Shown piece by piece: positions 33,459 to 43,200 of a stretch of DNA of 64,000 bases; the stretch's first letter is position 1; the number at the start of each line of letters is the position of its first letter. The stretch covers positions 5,833-69,832 of the forward strand of contig CAYXOL010000026.1 in assembly GCA_964467165.1 (NCBI GenBank), given 5' to 3'. Position numbers and translations under genes: made by a program. Source of the stretch: Clostridium_AD sp964467165 (lineage in GTDB: Bacteria; Bacillota; Clostridia; Clostridiales; Clostridiaceae). The notes beneath the pieces were generated by a model. It was given only the letters and a program-made list of their open reading frames with translations, was not told the origin of the DNA and searched no databases.

Positions 33459-35405
33459 ATGAAAATAGCATTAGCGGGCAACCCTAATTCTGGGAAAACT
33501 ACACTTTATAATGGGATTACGGGGAAATCGGAGCATGTAGGAAACTGGGCTGGTGTTACAGTTTCAAAGAAAGAAGCTACCCTTAAGAAAAGATATAATC
33601 CCAAGAATCTTGATGTTAGGGTGGTTGATCTGCCAGGTACATATTCTATATCGCCATTTACTGGTGAAGAGCAAATTACTAGAGATTTTATTTTAGACGA
33701 AGCACCAGATGTAATCATTAATATAGTGGATGGTGCTAATATTAGTAGAAGTCTATTTTTTACAACTCAGCTTCTAGAACTGGAAATACCAGTAGTTATT
33801 GCTCTTAATAAAAGTGACATAATATCTAAAAGAGGAGATACAATAGATCAAAACCTTTTAAGTAGTGCATTAAATTGCAAGGTTGTTTCCACCATTGCTA
33901 CCTCAGAAGATGGGTTACTAAATTTAATTAATGAAGCTATTAAATTGGGAGAAGATAAGAAACCTCAAATTGCACCCGTTTTTGCAGATAAAGCTTCCGA
34001 TAAGGCAAGGCAAAAGTTAGTAGATGGAGTTGTCATGATGTGCCAAGTTAAGAAAAGAGATGCCAGTAAGATAACCTTATCTGATAAAGTAGATAGAGTT
34101 GTAGCACATAAATGGCTTGGTCTGCCTATATTTTTTCTTATAATGTGGGCTGTATTCGCATTTTCTATCCAAGGACTAGGTGGATATCTATCAGGATACT
34201 TTAATGATATAGTTTTTGGAGAAATTGTTCCAAATGCAGCAAATGCTTTTTTATCAGGACTTGGAGTTAGTTCTCTACTTCAAGCGCTTATTGTAGATGG
34301 TGCTATTGGTGGAGTTGGAGCTGTTGTAGGATTTTTACCTCTGGTTATGGTATTATTTTTTTGCTTATCACTACTGGAAGACTGTGGATATATGGCTAGA
34401 GTAGCCGTAGTAATGGATCGTTTTTTCAAAAAAATAGGATTATCAGGAAAATCTATTATACCAATGATTGTAGGTTCAGGTTGTGCTATTCCCGGTGTTA
34501 TGGCAACGAGAACCATAGAAGATGTTAATGAAAGGAGAATGACTACAATTCTTACTCCGTTTGTACCTTGCGGTGCTAAACTTCCAATTATAGCTCTGTT
34601 TGTAGCTGTCTTTTTCCCAAATAATTCTTGGGTTGGGCCTAGCATGTATATCATTGCAATTACAGTTATTGTACTTGGAGGGCTTTTACTCAAGAAAATT
34701 TTTGTATGGGACAACACATCGCAATTTATTATGGAACTTCCAGATTATAAATTGCCTAGTTTAAAATATGCATTTATTCAAATGATGGACAAAGCAAAAG
34801 CTTTTATTGTTAAAGCTGGAACAATCGTTCTTGTGTGTAATACCTTGGTATGGTTCGCACAGGCATACAGCTTTAATTTTACTCCTGTAATAGATCAGAG
34901 TTCAAGTATACTTGCTTCAATTGGGTCGGTAATTTCTCCGATTTTTATACCTCTTGGATTTGTTGGATGGCAGCTTGCAGCTGCAGCAATAACTGGGTTT
35001 ATTGCAAAAGAAAATATTGTTGCAACCTTTGCTGTACTACTGGCTGTAACTTCAGAAGAGGCATTACATTTGCCTGGAGGTGTATTAACACAATTTTTCA
35101 CACCAGTGACTGCTTTTGCATACCTTGTATTTAACCTATTTACACCACCTTGCTTTGCAGCAATTGGAGCTATGAATTCGGAAATGGGTTCAAAAAAATG
35201 GTTATTTAAAGCTCTGGGTTTCCAATTTGGTGTCGGATACACTTTGGCAATGCTAGTAAACCAAATTGGGTCACTTATAGTATACGGTAAACCAGCAACA
35301 GGGTTTATGGCAGCCATAGGGATAGCCATTATTATTGCAATTTATCTTGTTATAACCATTAGAAGGTCGGATTCTAAACGTGCGCAGTTAGGAGTTGAAA
35401 TGTAA
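33459..35405 (+). CDS. feoB: FeoB ferrous iron transporter
   Basis: FeoB is the GTP-dependent importer of Fe2+. The 648-residue protein has an N-terminal G domain (LAGNPNSGKTTLYN P-loop, G3 DLPGTYS, G4 NKSD) and a membrane part with two Gate-type repeats (VVGFLPLVMVLFFCLSLLED, VGSGCAIPGVMATRT, FVPCGAKLPI, AAITGFIAKENIVATFAVL). The length is on the short side but all parts are present. ATG 33459 with AGAGGAGG is the right start. A Cys-rich membrane peptide gene follows one base later. Confidence 0.95.
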   Translation: MKIALAGNPNSGKTTLYNGITGKSEHVGNWAGVTVSKKEATLKKRYNPKNLDVRVVDLPGTYSISPFTGEEQITRDFILDEAPDVIINIVDGANISRSLFFTTQLLELEIPVVIALNKSDIISKRGDTIDQNLLSSALNCKVVSTIATSEDGLLNLINEAIKLGEDKKPQIAPVFADKASDKARQKLVDGVVMMCQVKKRDASKITLSDKVDRVVAHKWLGLPIFFLIMWAVFAFSIQGLGGYLSGYFNDIVFGEIVPNAANAFLSGLGVSSLLQALIVDGAIGGVGAVVGFLPLVMVLFFCLSLLEDCGYMARVAVVMDRFFKKIGLSGKSIIPMIVGSGCAIPGVMATRTIEDVNERRMTTILTPFVPCGAKLPIIALFVAVFFPNNSWVGPSMYIIAITVIVLGGLLLKKIFVWDNTSQFIMELPDYKLPSLKYAFIQMMDKAKAFIVKAGTIVLVCNTLVWFAQAYSFNFTPVIDQSSSILASIGSVISPIFIPLGFVGWQLAAAAITGFIAKENIVATFAVLLAVTSEEALHLPGGVLTQFFTPVTAFAYLVFNLFTPPCFAAIGAMNSEMGSKKWLFKALGFQFGVGYTLAMLVNQIGSLIVYGKPATGFMAAIGIAIIIAIYLVITIRRSDSKRAQLGVEM

Positions 35406-35406
35406 T

Positions 35407-35556
35407 ATGGGAAATATAATAGTTGGTTTAGTTTTTGCAGGTATTATACTATTAGCTTTTAAAAAAGTTTATACTGATACCAAAAATAACAAATGCAGTT
35501 GTGGTAGCAGTTGTGGAAAAAGTTGTCCTGGCAAAAGTAAGTGCAACAAAGGCTAA
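35407..35556 (+). CDS. FeoB-associated Cys-rich membrane protein
   Basis: A 49-residue protein begins one base after the feoB stop. It has one membrane helix (GNIIVGLVFAGIILLAF) and a Cys-rich tail (CSCGSSCGKSCPGKSKC, six cysteines). This is the usual small partner of FeoB in Firmicutes, perhaps binding iron or assembling the transporter. It is too short for most gene finders. Confidence 0.88.
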   Translation: MGNIIVGLVFAGIILLAFKKVYTDTKNNKCSCGSSCGKSCPGKSKCNKG

Positions 35557-35577
35557 TTAGTATTTATAGAAAGTAAA

Positions 35578-35632
35578 AACTTCCAGTCATTACAACCTCG
35601 GGATAGGTTGTAATGACTGGAAGTTATTTTTT
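35578..35632 (+). terminator. terminator of the feoB unit
   Basis: A perfect 21-bp stem (AACTTCCAGTCATTACAACC and its complement), loop CGGGAT, then ATTTTTTT. Confidence 0.93.
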
Positions 35633-35819
35633 TCTATGGATATGGATATGACCTTGGAGGCGTTGAAGAAATTATAACTATATTATGATTAAAAATAATT
35701 CTACAATATTCATTGTTAAAATAATGTAAATATAGTAAAGTAATATTAGGTTTTATAAAAGTATAGCAAAGTTAATCTAACATAACATTTAAAAAAATAT
35801 TACACGTAGGGGGATTTAA

Positions 35820-38714
35820 TTGAAAAGATTATTAAGTATTGCGATATGTTTATTATTGTTGTTTTTAAACATTCCTATAACTGTAAATGCAGCATCAAAT
35901 ACAACAACACCAACAGTAACACTGTCAGAAACAGAAGTTAAGCCTGGGGATACAATAAAGTTTGAAATAAAAGCTAATGATCCATTATTAGTACAAGCGA
36001 GTGGTGCTGATAATACAATATTGATTAGGAGCAGAGTGGATGAAGCTCAGGCTATCAGTTTACATCCAAATTATAATGAAAGTACAGAAAAGTATGAGTT
36101 AGAATATACAATTCCTTCAAATATGTTGTGTGGGGAATGGTATATAGAAAAAGTTGTGCTGCAAGATAATGTAGGGAATAAAACTTATAATTATTCTGAT
36201 ATTTCATTTACAGTAGATTCCGTAGTGAGTTTTAATTCAAATGGTGGTTCAGCCGTAGCAGCTATATCAGTTAAGTACAATGGGAAAGTAGTTGCACCCA
36301 CAGTTCCCACAAATACAGGCTACGCATTTGGAGGCTGGTATAAAGATAATACTACATTTGCAAACCTGTTCGATTTTACAAATACGCAAATAACTGAAAA
36401 CCTAACACTATTTGCAAAGTGGACAAAAAATGGACATGCAGTTACGTTTAATAGTCAAGGTGGAAGCGAAGTAATAAGTAGTGTAGCAGATTATAACGGT
36501 CTAATTACAGCTCCTGCTGCACCAACAAAGACAGGATATGCCTTTAGCGGTTGGTACAAAGAAGCTGAATGTGTAAATGCATGGGACTTTTCAACAGATA
36601 AAGTAAATTCAGATATAAAACTATATGTAAAGTGGATACCTGCGCTGCAAAGATTATCTGGAACTAACAGAATAGAAACTTCTATAGCCATAGCTAAAGA
36701 AATATATAAAGATAAAGCACCAGATGCAGTAGTTCTGGCTACTTCAAGTAATTTTCCGGATGCCTTAGCTGGCTGTGGACTAGCTTATAAGTACAATGCA
36801 CCATTGCTTTTAGTTAATAAAACTGTTGATAACAGTAAAAATGTATTGGATTTTATTACAACAAACTTAGGCAAAAACAAAAATGTCTATATATTAGGCG
36901 GAGTTTCTGCAGTTAGTGGAGAAATTGCAGATTATTTAACTACAGAAGGTTATAAAATAATTAGACTTGAAGGTATAGATCGTTATGCAACAAATCAAAA
37001 GATAGTTGATTATATGGATACTCCTAAAGGTACAAATATGGTTATTGCTACAGGATCTAGCTTTGCAGATGCACTTAGTATATCAAGTATAGCTGCAATG
37101 AAAGGTTATCCAATATTATTAAATGGTAAAGATACCCTATTAGATAGTGTTAGGAAGGATATAACTAATATAGAGCCAAAAGTTGTCTATATAATTGGTG
37201 GAACAGGAGTAATTAGTACTGATATTGAAACACAAATTAAAAAATTAAATGGAGAAATAACTATAGTAAGGTTAGGTGGAAAAGATAGATATGAAACTTC
37301 AGTTAAGATAATGGAATCTTTTAATCTAACTACAAATTCCGTAACTGTAGCTACAGGAATAGATTTCCCAGATGCGTTAAGTGGGTCGGTACTAGCGGCA
37401 GGAAATAATTGTAGTGTGTTACTTGTGGACAATAAGGATATAACTAAACAGCAAGATTCGCTATATGTACACAAGATAACAAATGTAACTGTATTAGGTG
37501 GAGAAGGTGTTATAAGTAATGATACAGCAACTACACTAATACAAAAGCCAATAATAGCTACACCTACATCAGTAAAAGCAGTATCATCTTCTTATAATAG
37601 TATTGATATTAGTTGGAATGGAGTAACTGGAGAAAATACCTATGAAATTTACAGAGCAACATCCACTTCAGGAGACTATACCTTAATATCAACAACAACA
37701 CAGGCAAGATATAAGGATACTGGATTAACAAACAATAGTATTTATTACTATAAAATTAAAGCAAATAGGATGATTGGTACTGAAAAAATGTATAGTGACT
37801 TTTCCACTGACATAAGCGCAAAACCAATACTAGATACACCTATTAATGTTATAGCTACACAGATTAATTCTAATAGTATTAAACTTTCCTGGAATGCAGT
37901 GTCAGGAGCAGATGGTTATGAAATATATAGAGCTGCTTCAAGTACTGGAACCTATAGCATATTAGTGGGAACAGGATATTTATATTATACAAATTCAGGG
38001 TTAACAGCAGGCAAAACTTATTACTATAAAATCAGGGCATACCAAAATGTTGGAACAACAAGAGAATATAGTAATTTGACAGCAGCTGCTTACAAAGCAA
38101 TTACAAATATTGTTTATAATGATTTAGTGAAGTCCAATGCTGTATACGGAACATATTTAGGCTCAAAAGTAGAAATAATAGATGAAAATGAATCTAGTTA
38201 TTTAATTAAAAATAAGGGTATTGAAACCTGGGTAGCTACTAAAAGCGTTTCTGTGGCTTCCAACCCAGCTACTAATAGAAAATACTTGGATAAAAAGCAA
38301 CTTGAGACCTATGTAAATATCACCAGCAATTTTGTAAGTAATACAAATTATTTTACTTGGGTGGATTTGAATAGGCAAAGAGTTAGTATCTTTACCGGTA
38401 GCGCGGGACACTGGGTTTTATTTAAAACGTACTCCTGTGCATCGGGTAACAATGCAACGCCTTCAAAGAGAGGATTATTCACAGTTTTAGATAAGGGGCC
38501 TTATTTCGTTGCAGAGTCTGGAGCGTTAGTGAAATATTGGACAAGATATAGTGGGAATTATCTTCTACATTCAATACTTTTAACTCCCTCTGGAGAGGTC
38601 TTAGATGGAACCTTAGGAGTAAGAGCTTCTCATGGATGTATTCGTATGCCATTAGATATGGCAAAATGGTATTATGAAAAAATGCCTAAAGGCTCATTAG
38701 TATGGGTAAATTAA
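35820..38714 (+). CDS. surface protein: InlB-type repeats, three CWB2 repeats, two FN3, L,D-transpeptidase
   Basis: The 964-residue exported protein has a signal peptide (1-24, ending VNAAS). After an Ig-like part come two Flg_new/InlB-type repeats (about 138-270; FNSNGGSAVAAISV, GYAFGGWYKD). Three CWB2 cell-wall-binding units follow (about 277-570; RLSGTNRIETSIAIA, RLEGIDRYATN, RLGGKDRYETS). Then two fibronectin III-like domains (about 580-760), an SH3-like stretch, and a C-terminal YkuD L,D-transpeptidase with SHGCIRM near 936. CWB2 domains bind anionic wall polymers beneath the S-layer; the YkuD domain makes 3-3 cross-links. The start is TTG with TAGGGGG upstream. The end overlaps the Fe-S gene by 13 bp. 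Confidence 0.88.
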   Translation: MKRLLSIAICLLLLFLNIPITVNAASNTTTPTVTLSETEVKPGDTIKFEIKANDPLLVQASGADNTILIRSRVDEAQAISLHPNYNESTEKYELEYTIPSNMLCGEWYIEKVVLQDNVGNKTYNYSDISFTVDSVVSFNSNGGSAVAAISVKYNGKVVAPTVPTNTGYAFGGWYKDNTTFANLFDFTNTQITENLTLFAKWTKNGHAVTFNSQGGSEVISSVADYNGLITAPAAPTKTGYAFSGWYKEAECVNAWDFSTDKVNSDIKLYVKWIPALQRLSGTNRIETSIAIAKEIYKDKAPDAVVLATSSNFPDALAGCGLAYKYNAPLLLVNKTVDNSKNVLDFITTNLGKNKNVYILGGVSAVSGEIADYLTTEGYKIIRLEGIDRYATNQKIVDYMDTPKGTNMVIATGSSFADALSISSIAAMKGYPILLNGKDTLLDSVRKDITNIEPKVVYIIGGTGVISTDIETQIKKLNGEITIVRLGGKDRYETSVKIMESFNLTTNSVTVATGIDFPDALSGSVLAAGNNCSVLLVDNKDITKQQDSLYVHKITNVTVLGGEGVISNDTATTLIQKPIIATPTSVKAVSSSYNSIDISWNGVTGENTYEIYRATSTSGDYTLISTTTQARYKDTGLTNNSIYYYKIKANRMIGTEKMYSDFSTDISAKPILDTPINVIATQINSNSIKLSWNAVSGADGYEIYRAASSTGTYSILVGTGYLYYTNSGLTAGKTYYYKIRAYQNVGTTREYSNLTAAAYKAITNIVYNDLVKSNAVYGTYLGSKVEIIDENESSYLIKNKGIETWVATKSVSVASNPATNRKYLDKKQLETYVNITSNFVSNTNYFTWVDLNRQRVSIFTGSAGHWVLFKTYSCASGNNATPSKRGLFTVLDKGPYFVAESGALVKYWTRYSGNYLLHSILLTPSGEVLDGTLGVRASHGCIRMPLDMAKWYYEKMPKGSLVWVN

Positions 38715-39364
38715 AAACATATTTTAATCCAGGATGCGCTTTAAGTATATATAAGCCTGAAATAGAAAATAAAATTTTAAAGTTTTTGAATGAAAACTAC
38801 GGCCTGGTTACCTTGCACAAAATATGTTGTCGGCATGATCCGCAACTTGAAGCAGGGTCATTGATTATAAATGTATGTGCTGGTTGTGACAGGCGTTTTC
38901 GGAGTTTATATGAGGGTATATCAACAATCTCTTTATGGGAGATACTTGATGGATTGGATGCATTTCAATATCCTGATTATAAAGGCTTGAAATTGTCGAT
39001 ACACGATGCCTGCCCTGTGCGCGGGAAGCCACAGGTACATAAGGCTGTACGTAATCTACTTAAAAAGATGAATATTGAGGTTGTGGAAACAAAATTTTCC
39101 GGTACTAATTCAATATGCTGCGGAGATGATTTTTATCCTAAACTCCCAGTTGAAATGGTCCATGAAAAAATGAGAAAACGAGCAGAATCAATGCCTTGTA
39201 ACGAGGTTTGTGTATATTGTGTTTCTTGTATCAAATCAATGTATATTGGCGGTAAAACACCTAGACATTTGATTGACCTTCTAATGGGCGAAACAACTCA
39301 GCCACAGATATACGATACCGTGCAGTGGCACCAGCAATTACAAGAATATATTGATAGACATTAA
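38702..39364 (+). CDS. Cys-rich (Fe-S)-binding protein, CCG-domain type
   Basis: The 220-residue cytosolic protein has cysteines in FNPGCALSIY, HKICCRHDP, VCAGCDRRF, HDACPVR, SICCGDD and CVYCVSCIKSM. These resemble the CCG (DUF3483/HdrB-like) domains that bind special Fe-S clusters in heterodisulfide reductases and lactate oxidation proteins. The start lies 13 bp inside the L,D-transpeptidase gene, in another frame; there is no clear ribosome site, so translation may be coupled. An unusual neighbour for a wall enzyme. Function unknown. Confidence 0.68.
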   Translation: MGKLKTYFNPGCALSIYKPEIENKILKFLNENYGLVTLHKICCRHDPQLEAGSLIINVCAGCDRRFRSLYEGISTISLWEILDGLDAFQYPDYKGLKLSIHDACPVRGKPQVHKAVRNLLKKMNIEVVETKFSGTNSICCGDDFYPKLPVEMVHEKMRKRAESMPCNEVCVYCVSCIKSMYIGGKTPRHLIDLLMGETTQPQIYDTVQWHQQLQEYIDRH

Positions 39365-39398
39365 ATCATCTCCTGCGGAGCTGCATATTAACAACTTT
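39361..39398. repeat. 38-bp dispersed repeat, copy A
   Basis: Starts at the stop codon of the Fe-S gene (TTAAATCATCTCCTGCGGAG..) and matches 54995-55032 in reverse orientation at 37 of 38 positions. The centre CTCC-TGC-GGAG is itself a small palindrome. Confidence 0.85.
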
Positions 39399-39445
39399 AG
39401 GTGAGTATTTAGAAGATAACATAACACAAATTAATTTGTTTTTCA

Positions 39446-39475
39446 AAAGCCAGATAAGTTATTTATCTGGCTTTA
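39446..39475 (-). terminator. terminator overlapping the end of the kinase remnant
   Basis: AAAGCCAGATAA / TTATCTGGCTTT with loop GTTA; the minus-strand stop codon lies inside it. Confidence 0.7.
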
Positions 39476-40376
39476 ATATTGAGTTGGGAAACATAAGTAC
39501 AAAAGAACTTCCTTCCCCTAACTTGCTACTTACATTAATTGTACCATTATGAGCTTCAACAATTGTCTTTGCAATGGTAAGGCCTATGCCAGTACCACCG
39601 GTGTTTTTATCACGAGACTCATCACTTCTGTAAAATCTTTCAAATATATTGGGCAAATCCTTTTCGGAAATTCCCACTCCATTGTCTTTTAATTCTATAA
39701 TAATGTTATCATCTTTAGAGGCTAAAGTTAATATGATTTCTCCATTCTCTTTTGAATATTTAAGTGAATTTGAAAGTAAATTATATATAATTTGCTTTAA
39801 TTTGTCTTTATCCATTAATACTTCCACGTTTGGAATCAAATTTGAATGAAGCTTTAAATGTGAACTATTATACTGAGGTTCAAAAGAGGTTATTATCTTT
39901 GCAAGTTCCAAGGATAAGTTAAATCTAGATTTATTTAAATTTAGATTTGTTTGTTCTAATTTAGCTATATTGGTAAGTCCTTCAACTAATTTTATTAATC
40001 GTTCTATTTCTTCATAAAAGCTTGTAAGTACTTTTTCTGTAGGCTCCCATACTTTATCTAGCAATGCTTCTATGTGGGACTTTAAATTGGTAAGAGGTGT
40101 CCTAAGCTCATGAGCCATGTCTGAGGTCAATCTTTTCCGAAGAAGCTCTTGATTTTGTAGGGTTTTGGCAAGATAGTTTATTGAAGCTTCCAAATCGTCT
40201 ATTTCTTTGGTTTGGGAAGTCACATGAGATCTAGCTTCTAAATCTCCATTTCTGATTTTATTAGCAGTATCTGTAATTTTTGTTAAGGGTGAGGATATCT
40301 GCTTTGAAAGAAGAATGCTTACTAATAACCCGAAAATCAATGCGATAAAAGCAGAAAGAAAAAAGGAGTGATTCAA
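39459..40376 (-). pseudogene. sensor histidine kinase, N-terminus missing
   Basis: The 305 codons encode a membrane helix (FFLSAFIALIFGLLVSILL), a HAMP domain, HisKA (MAHELRTPL, phospho-His near 90) and HATPase_c (LLSNSLKYSKENG, DNGVGISEKDL, GTGIGLTIAK), all in good order. What is absent is the first membrane helix and the outer sensor domain. The frame runs ten codons further up to 40406, then meets a stop, and no ATG or ribosome site is present; the first possible start is a TTG. No response regulator gene is adjacent. Likely a 5'-truncated relic, or at best a sensorless kinase. Confidence 0.72.
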
Positions 40377-40460
40377 GGTGTTTTTGAAAGTTAGTGCCCC
40401 CGTATTTCAATGTATTAGTTATAGTATACTCTAGTGATAAATTTAATCTAGTACAGTATT

Positions 40461-40492
40461 AGAAAAACTAGGGTGGTCACCCTAGTTTTTCT
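40461..40492 (-). terminator. terminator of the SHOCT gene
   Basis: Perfect 15-bp stem AGAAAAACTAGGGTG / CACCCTAGTTTTTCT with a two-base centre; it includes the SHOCT stop codon. Confidence 0.8.
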
Positions 40493-40748
40493 GATTTAAA
40501 ATTATTTTCTTTTTAGTATATTCTTCCTCATCAATTTCACCTTTAGCATATCTATCATTCAATATATTTAATGCTGAATTGTTTGATAATGAAAAGTTTG
40601 AATGTGAATTATGTTTAATTAGTTTAAAAGCTAAGACAATTAACAGCAAAAATATTAAAAATCCAAAACCCATCATTAGAAACATTCCTCCTCCACCATA
40701 TCCGCCAAAACGTTCATAACCAGAACCAAAAAAACTATTACATGGCAT
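40482..40748 (-). CDS. small membrane protein with SHOCT domain
   Basis: From ATG 40748 (GGAGGAGGT upstream) the 88-residue protein has a Gly-rich N-terminus, one membrane helix (MFLMMGFGFLIFLLLIVLAF) and a C-terminal SHOCT motif (LNDRYAKGEIDEEEYTKKK). SHOCT is a short oligomerisation helix pair found at protein ends. The role is unknown; such genes often sit near two-component systems, as here beside the kinase remnant. Confidence 0.8.
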   Translation of the reverse strand: MPCNSFFGSGYERFGGYGGGGMFLMMGFGFLIFLLLIVLAFKLIKHNSHSNFSLSNNSALNILNDRYAKGEIDEEEYTKKKIILNQKN

Positions 40749-40998
40749 ATAAATAACCTCCTCCTGTAAATTTATATCGACTTTTAACATAATTAAATTA
40801 TAACCCGCAATTGTGGAGGAAATATGAAGAAATATATTTCCATAGTATTTATTTAATTTATAAAAGGTGATACCTGTAACTTAATTGTAAATATTAATAA
40901 CCTAATAAGGATTAAACTATTAGGTGTAGATAATTAATGCTATTATAAATGTAATCTATAGATATACTATATTAGGTTTGGAAAGGAAGGATAACTAA

Positions 40999-42207
40999 AT
41001 GAATAAGAAAATAATATTAATCTCATTAATATCTCTGAGTGTTTTTATTGGAGGTTGTGGCTCAAAAACAATGAGTAATAATACAAGTACCTCAAAGGTT
41101 ACAAGTAATAAGGAAATACAAAATGCAGAAGTTTCACAAACGGCAAATGAATCAGAGAAAGATAATGCTTTAAAATTTGATATAGTAACTAAAACCTATG
41201 AAAACAAGAAAGTTAAAATAAATTATCCTCAAATCGCCAATTTAAGTGATGTTAATAAGCAAAAACAAATTAATGACTTAATAAAAAATGATATATTAAC
41301 GTATTTTAATGTAGAAAGAGAAGATTTAACTATAGATGCAAACTATGAGATAAAGTGGAAAAGCCCAAGGCTTCTAAGTATAGTATACAAAGGTTATAGT
41401 AATCTTAAGACGTCAATGCATCCTGATAGCAATATTTATGCAACAAACATCAATATTGAAAAGGGAACAATACTTAAATTTAAAGACCTTATTAATTTAG
41501 ACAATAACTTTGCTGAAAAACTTAAAAATGTTAAATCTAGAGTATGGACACCTATGCCATTGGATGGAATAGACAATGAGACAGCTATAAATATGATTGG
41601 AGAAGAATTGAGTTCCTCCACAAATAAAAATTTAATTAGCTATTTTGATTCAGCAGCCTTTGGATATTGTGGTTACTTTACGAAAGATTATTTTGGAATT
41701 AGTATAGCAACTAATCATGCTGCTGGTGATTTTGCAGAACTTAAAATAAAGTATGTTGATATAAAGGATAACATAAAACCGGGAAATGAAGTTTGGAAAG
41801 ATTTCATAAATAATACTAAAGTAGAAGATAAAGTAAAGGTTAAAGAAGAAAGCAAGAAACAGGAATATAAAACTAAACTAGACAATATTGAAATAGCACT
41901 AGAATCTTTAAAAGAGAAAGAGGCTGGATCGACATTGGATATGAGAGAGGCTGCAAGTGAGAGGCTTAAGAAGTGGGATGCGGCGCTTAACGAAATATAT
42001 AATGTATTAAAAGGGCAGCTATCATCTAGTGATATGAAGAATTTACAGCTTGAAGAAATTCAGTGGATATCAGATAGAGATGCTAAAGCTAAAAAGGATT
42101 CATTAGAAGTGAAAGGCGGAACAATGGAACCTTTAGTATATACTAGCTCCTTGCAGGATACAACAAAGAAAAGATGTTATGAATTAGTAGAGAAATATAT
42201 GAAGTAA
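40999..42207 (+). CDS. lipoprotein with DUF4163/PdaC-like and C-terminal LprI-like domains
   Basis: The 402-residue protein has a signal peptide with lipobox (FIGGC, Cys at 20) and a Ser/Thr-rich linker. Residues about 55-270 resemble the DUF4163/DUF3298 pair found in PdaC and RsiV (NINIEKGTILKFKDLI, AAFGYCGYFTKDYFGIS). Residues about 300-400 look like the LprI/DUF1311 domain, known from lysozyme-inhibitor lipoproteins (LKKWDAALNEIYNVLKGQLS, EEIQWISDRDAKAKK). Together this suggests a wall-protecting lipoprotein; inference only. RBS GGAAGGA. Confidence 0.68.
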   Translation: MNKKIILISLISLSVFIGGCGSKTMSNNTSTSKVTSNKEIQNAEVSQTANESEKDNALKFDIVTKTYENKKVKINYPQIANLSDVNKQKQINDLIKNDILTYFNVEREDLTIDANYEIKWKSPRLLSIVYKGYSNLKTSMHPDSNIYATNINIEKGTILKFKDLINLDNNFAEKLKNVKSRVWTPMPLDGIDNETAINMIGEELSSSTNKNLISYFDSAAFGYCGYFTKDYFGISIATNHAAGDFAELKIKYVDIKDNIKPGNEVWKDFINNTKVEDKVKVKEESKKQEYKTKLDNIEIALESLKEKEAGSTLDMREAASERLKKWDAALNEIYNVLKGQLSSSDMKNLQLEEIQWISDRDAKAKKDSLEVKGGTMEPLVYTSSLQDTTKKRCYELVEKYMK

Positions 42208-42251
42208 TAAAACTGCTTTTGAAATACAAGGCAATGGGAAAAATAGTTAAG

Positions 42252-42278
42252 AAAACTCTGTGATAATCTCAGAGTTTT
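42252..42278 (+). terminator. intrinsic terminator
   Basis: AAAACTCTG / CAGAGTTTT with a 9-nt loop. A near-identical stem stands at 62425-62451. Confidence 0.75.
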
Positions 42279-42398
42279 AATTAATTCCAAGTTTTGTTAC
42301 AACTTTGTTACAATTAAGATATTCTTTAAATGGAATAACATGGTAGTATATAAGTATAAAGTAAAATATTGAATAACTTTCCAGAAAGGATGATTACA

Positions 42399-43172
42399 TT
42401 GAAAAAGAAAAGAAAATCCATAGGAAACACATACATAATAATGGGGATTCTAAGTGTGACTTATTTTGTTTTAACATTGATTGGGTTAGGTGGAATAACC
42501 TTTGCAGAGTTTTATTTAGTTTTAGGTATTATTTTAATATTAATAGGTTATGGTAAAAAATATACAAAGAGAGGGTACTTGGTATTAGCACCAGGAACAG
42601 TTAAAAATATTATTATGGGAATTATAGCTTTGGGAATGATATCTTTTGTAATCCTTGAGACAGTTATTATAACTTCAGCAATTCCAACTAAGAAAACGGA
42701 TAGTGATTACCTTGTGGTGTTAGGAGCTGGGCTTCGAGGAGAAATTCCGTCACTCACATTATTGCAAAGACTTGATAAAAGTTTAGAGTATATAAAAAAC
42801 AATCCCGACATAAAAATTGTGGTATCAGGAGGGAAAGGCGCAGGAGAAACCATAACTGAAGCAGAAGCAATGAAAAGATACTTAACCCGGCATGGAGTTC
42901 GTGAAGAAAGAATAATTAAAGAAGAAAAGTCAACTAATACATTAGAAAATTTGAAGTTCACTGCAAAAATTCTTAAAGAACTGGATAAAAAAGAGAATTT
43001 GAAGATCACTATAGTAACTAGCGATTTCCACGTTTTCAGAGCTAAGTTTTTAGCAGCAAGGCAAGGATTTAAAGTTGATGGTTATAGCGTTATTAGTGAG
43101 CCAATACTTATGCCCAGCTACTATGTAAGAGAGTATTTTGCAGTTATAAAATCTTTTGTTTTTGATAAATAA
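42399..43172 (+). CDS. YdcF/DUF218-family membrane protein
   Basis: From TTG 42399 (GAAAGGA 8 nt upstream) the 257-residue protein has three membrane segments and then a DUF218 domain: DYLVVLGAGLRGEIPSL, IKIVVSGGKGAGETITEAEA, EEKSTNTLENLKFTA and IVTSDFHVFRA. Related SanA/ElyC/YdcF proteins affect envelope integrity or lipid-carrier handling. It lies 28 bp upstream of a wrecked response-regulator gene and may have been in the same operon. Confidence 0.78.
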   Translation: MKKKRKSIGNTYIIMGILSVTYFVLTLIGLGGITFAEFYLVLGIILILIGYGKKYTKRGYLVLAPGTVKNIIMGIIALGMISFVILETVIITSAIPTKKTDSDYLVVLGAGLRGEIPSLTLLQRLDKSLEYIKNNPDIKIVVSGGKGAGETITEAEAMKRYLTRHGVREERIIKEEKSTNTLENLKFTAKILKELDKKENLKITIVTSDFHVFRAKFLAARQGFKVDGYSVISEPILMPSYYVREYFAVIKSFVFDK

Positions 43173-43200
43173 ACGTTAAAATCAGCAAAAGGAGACTAGC

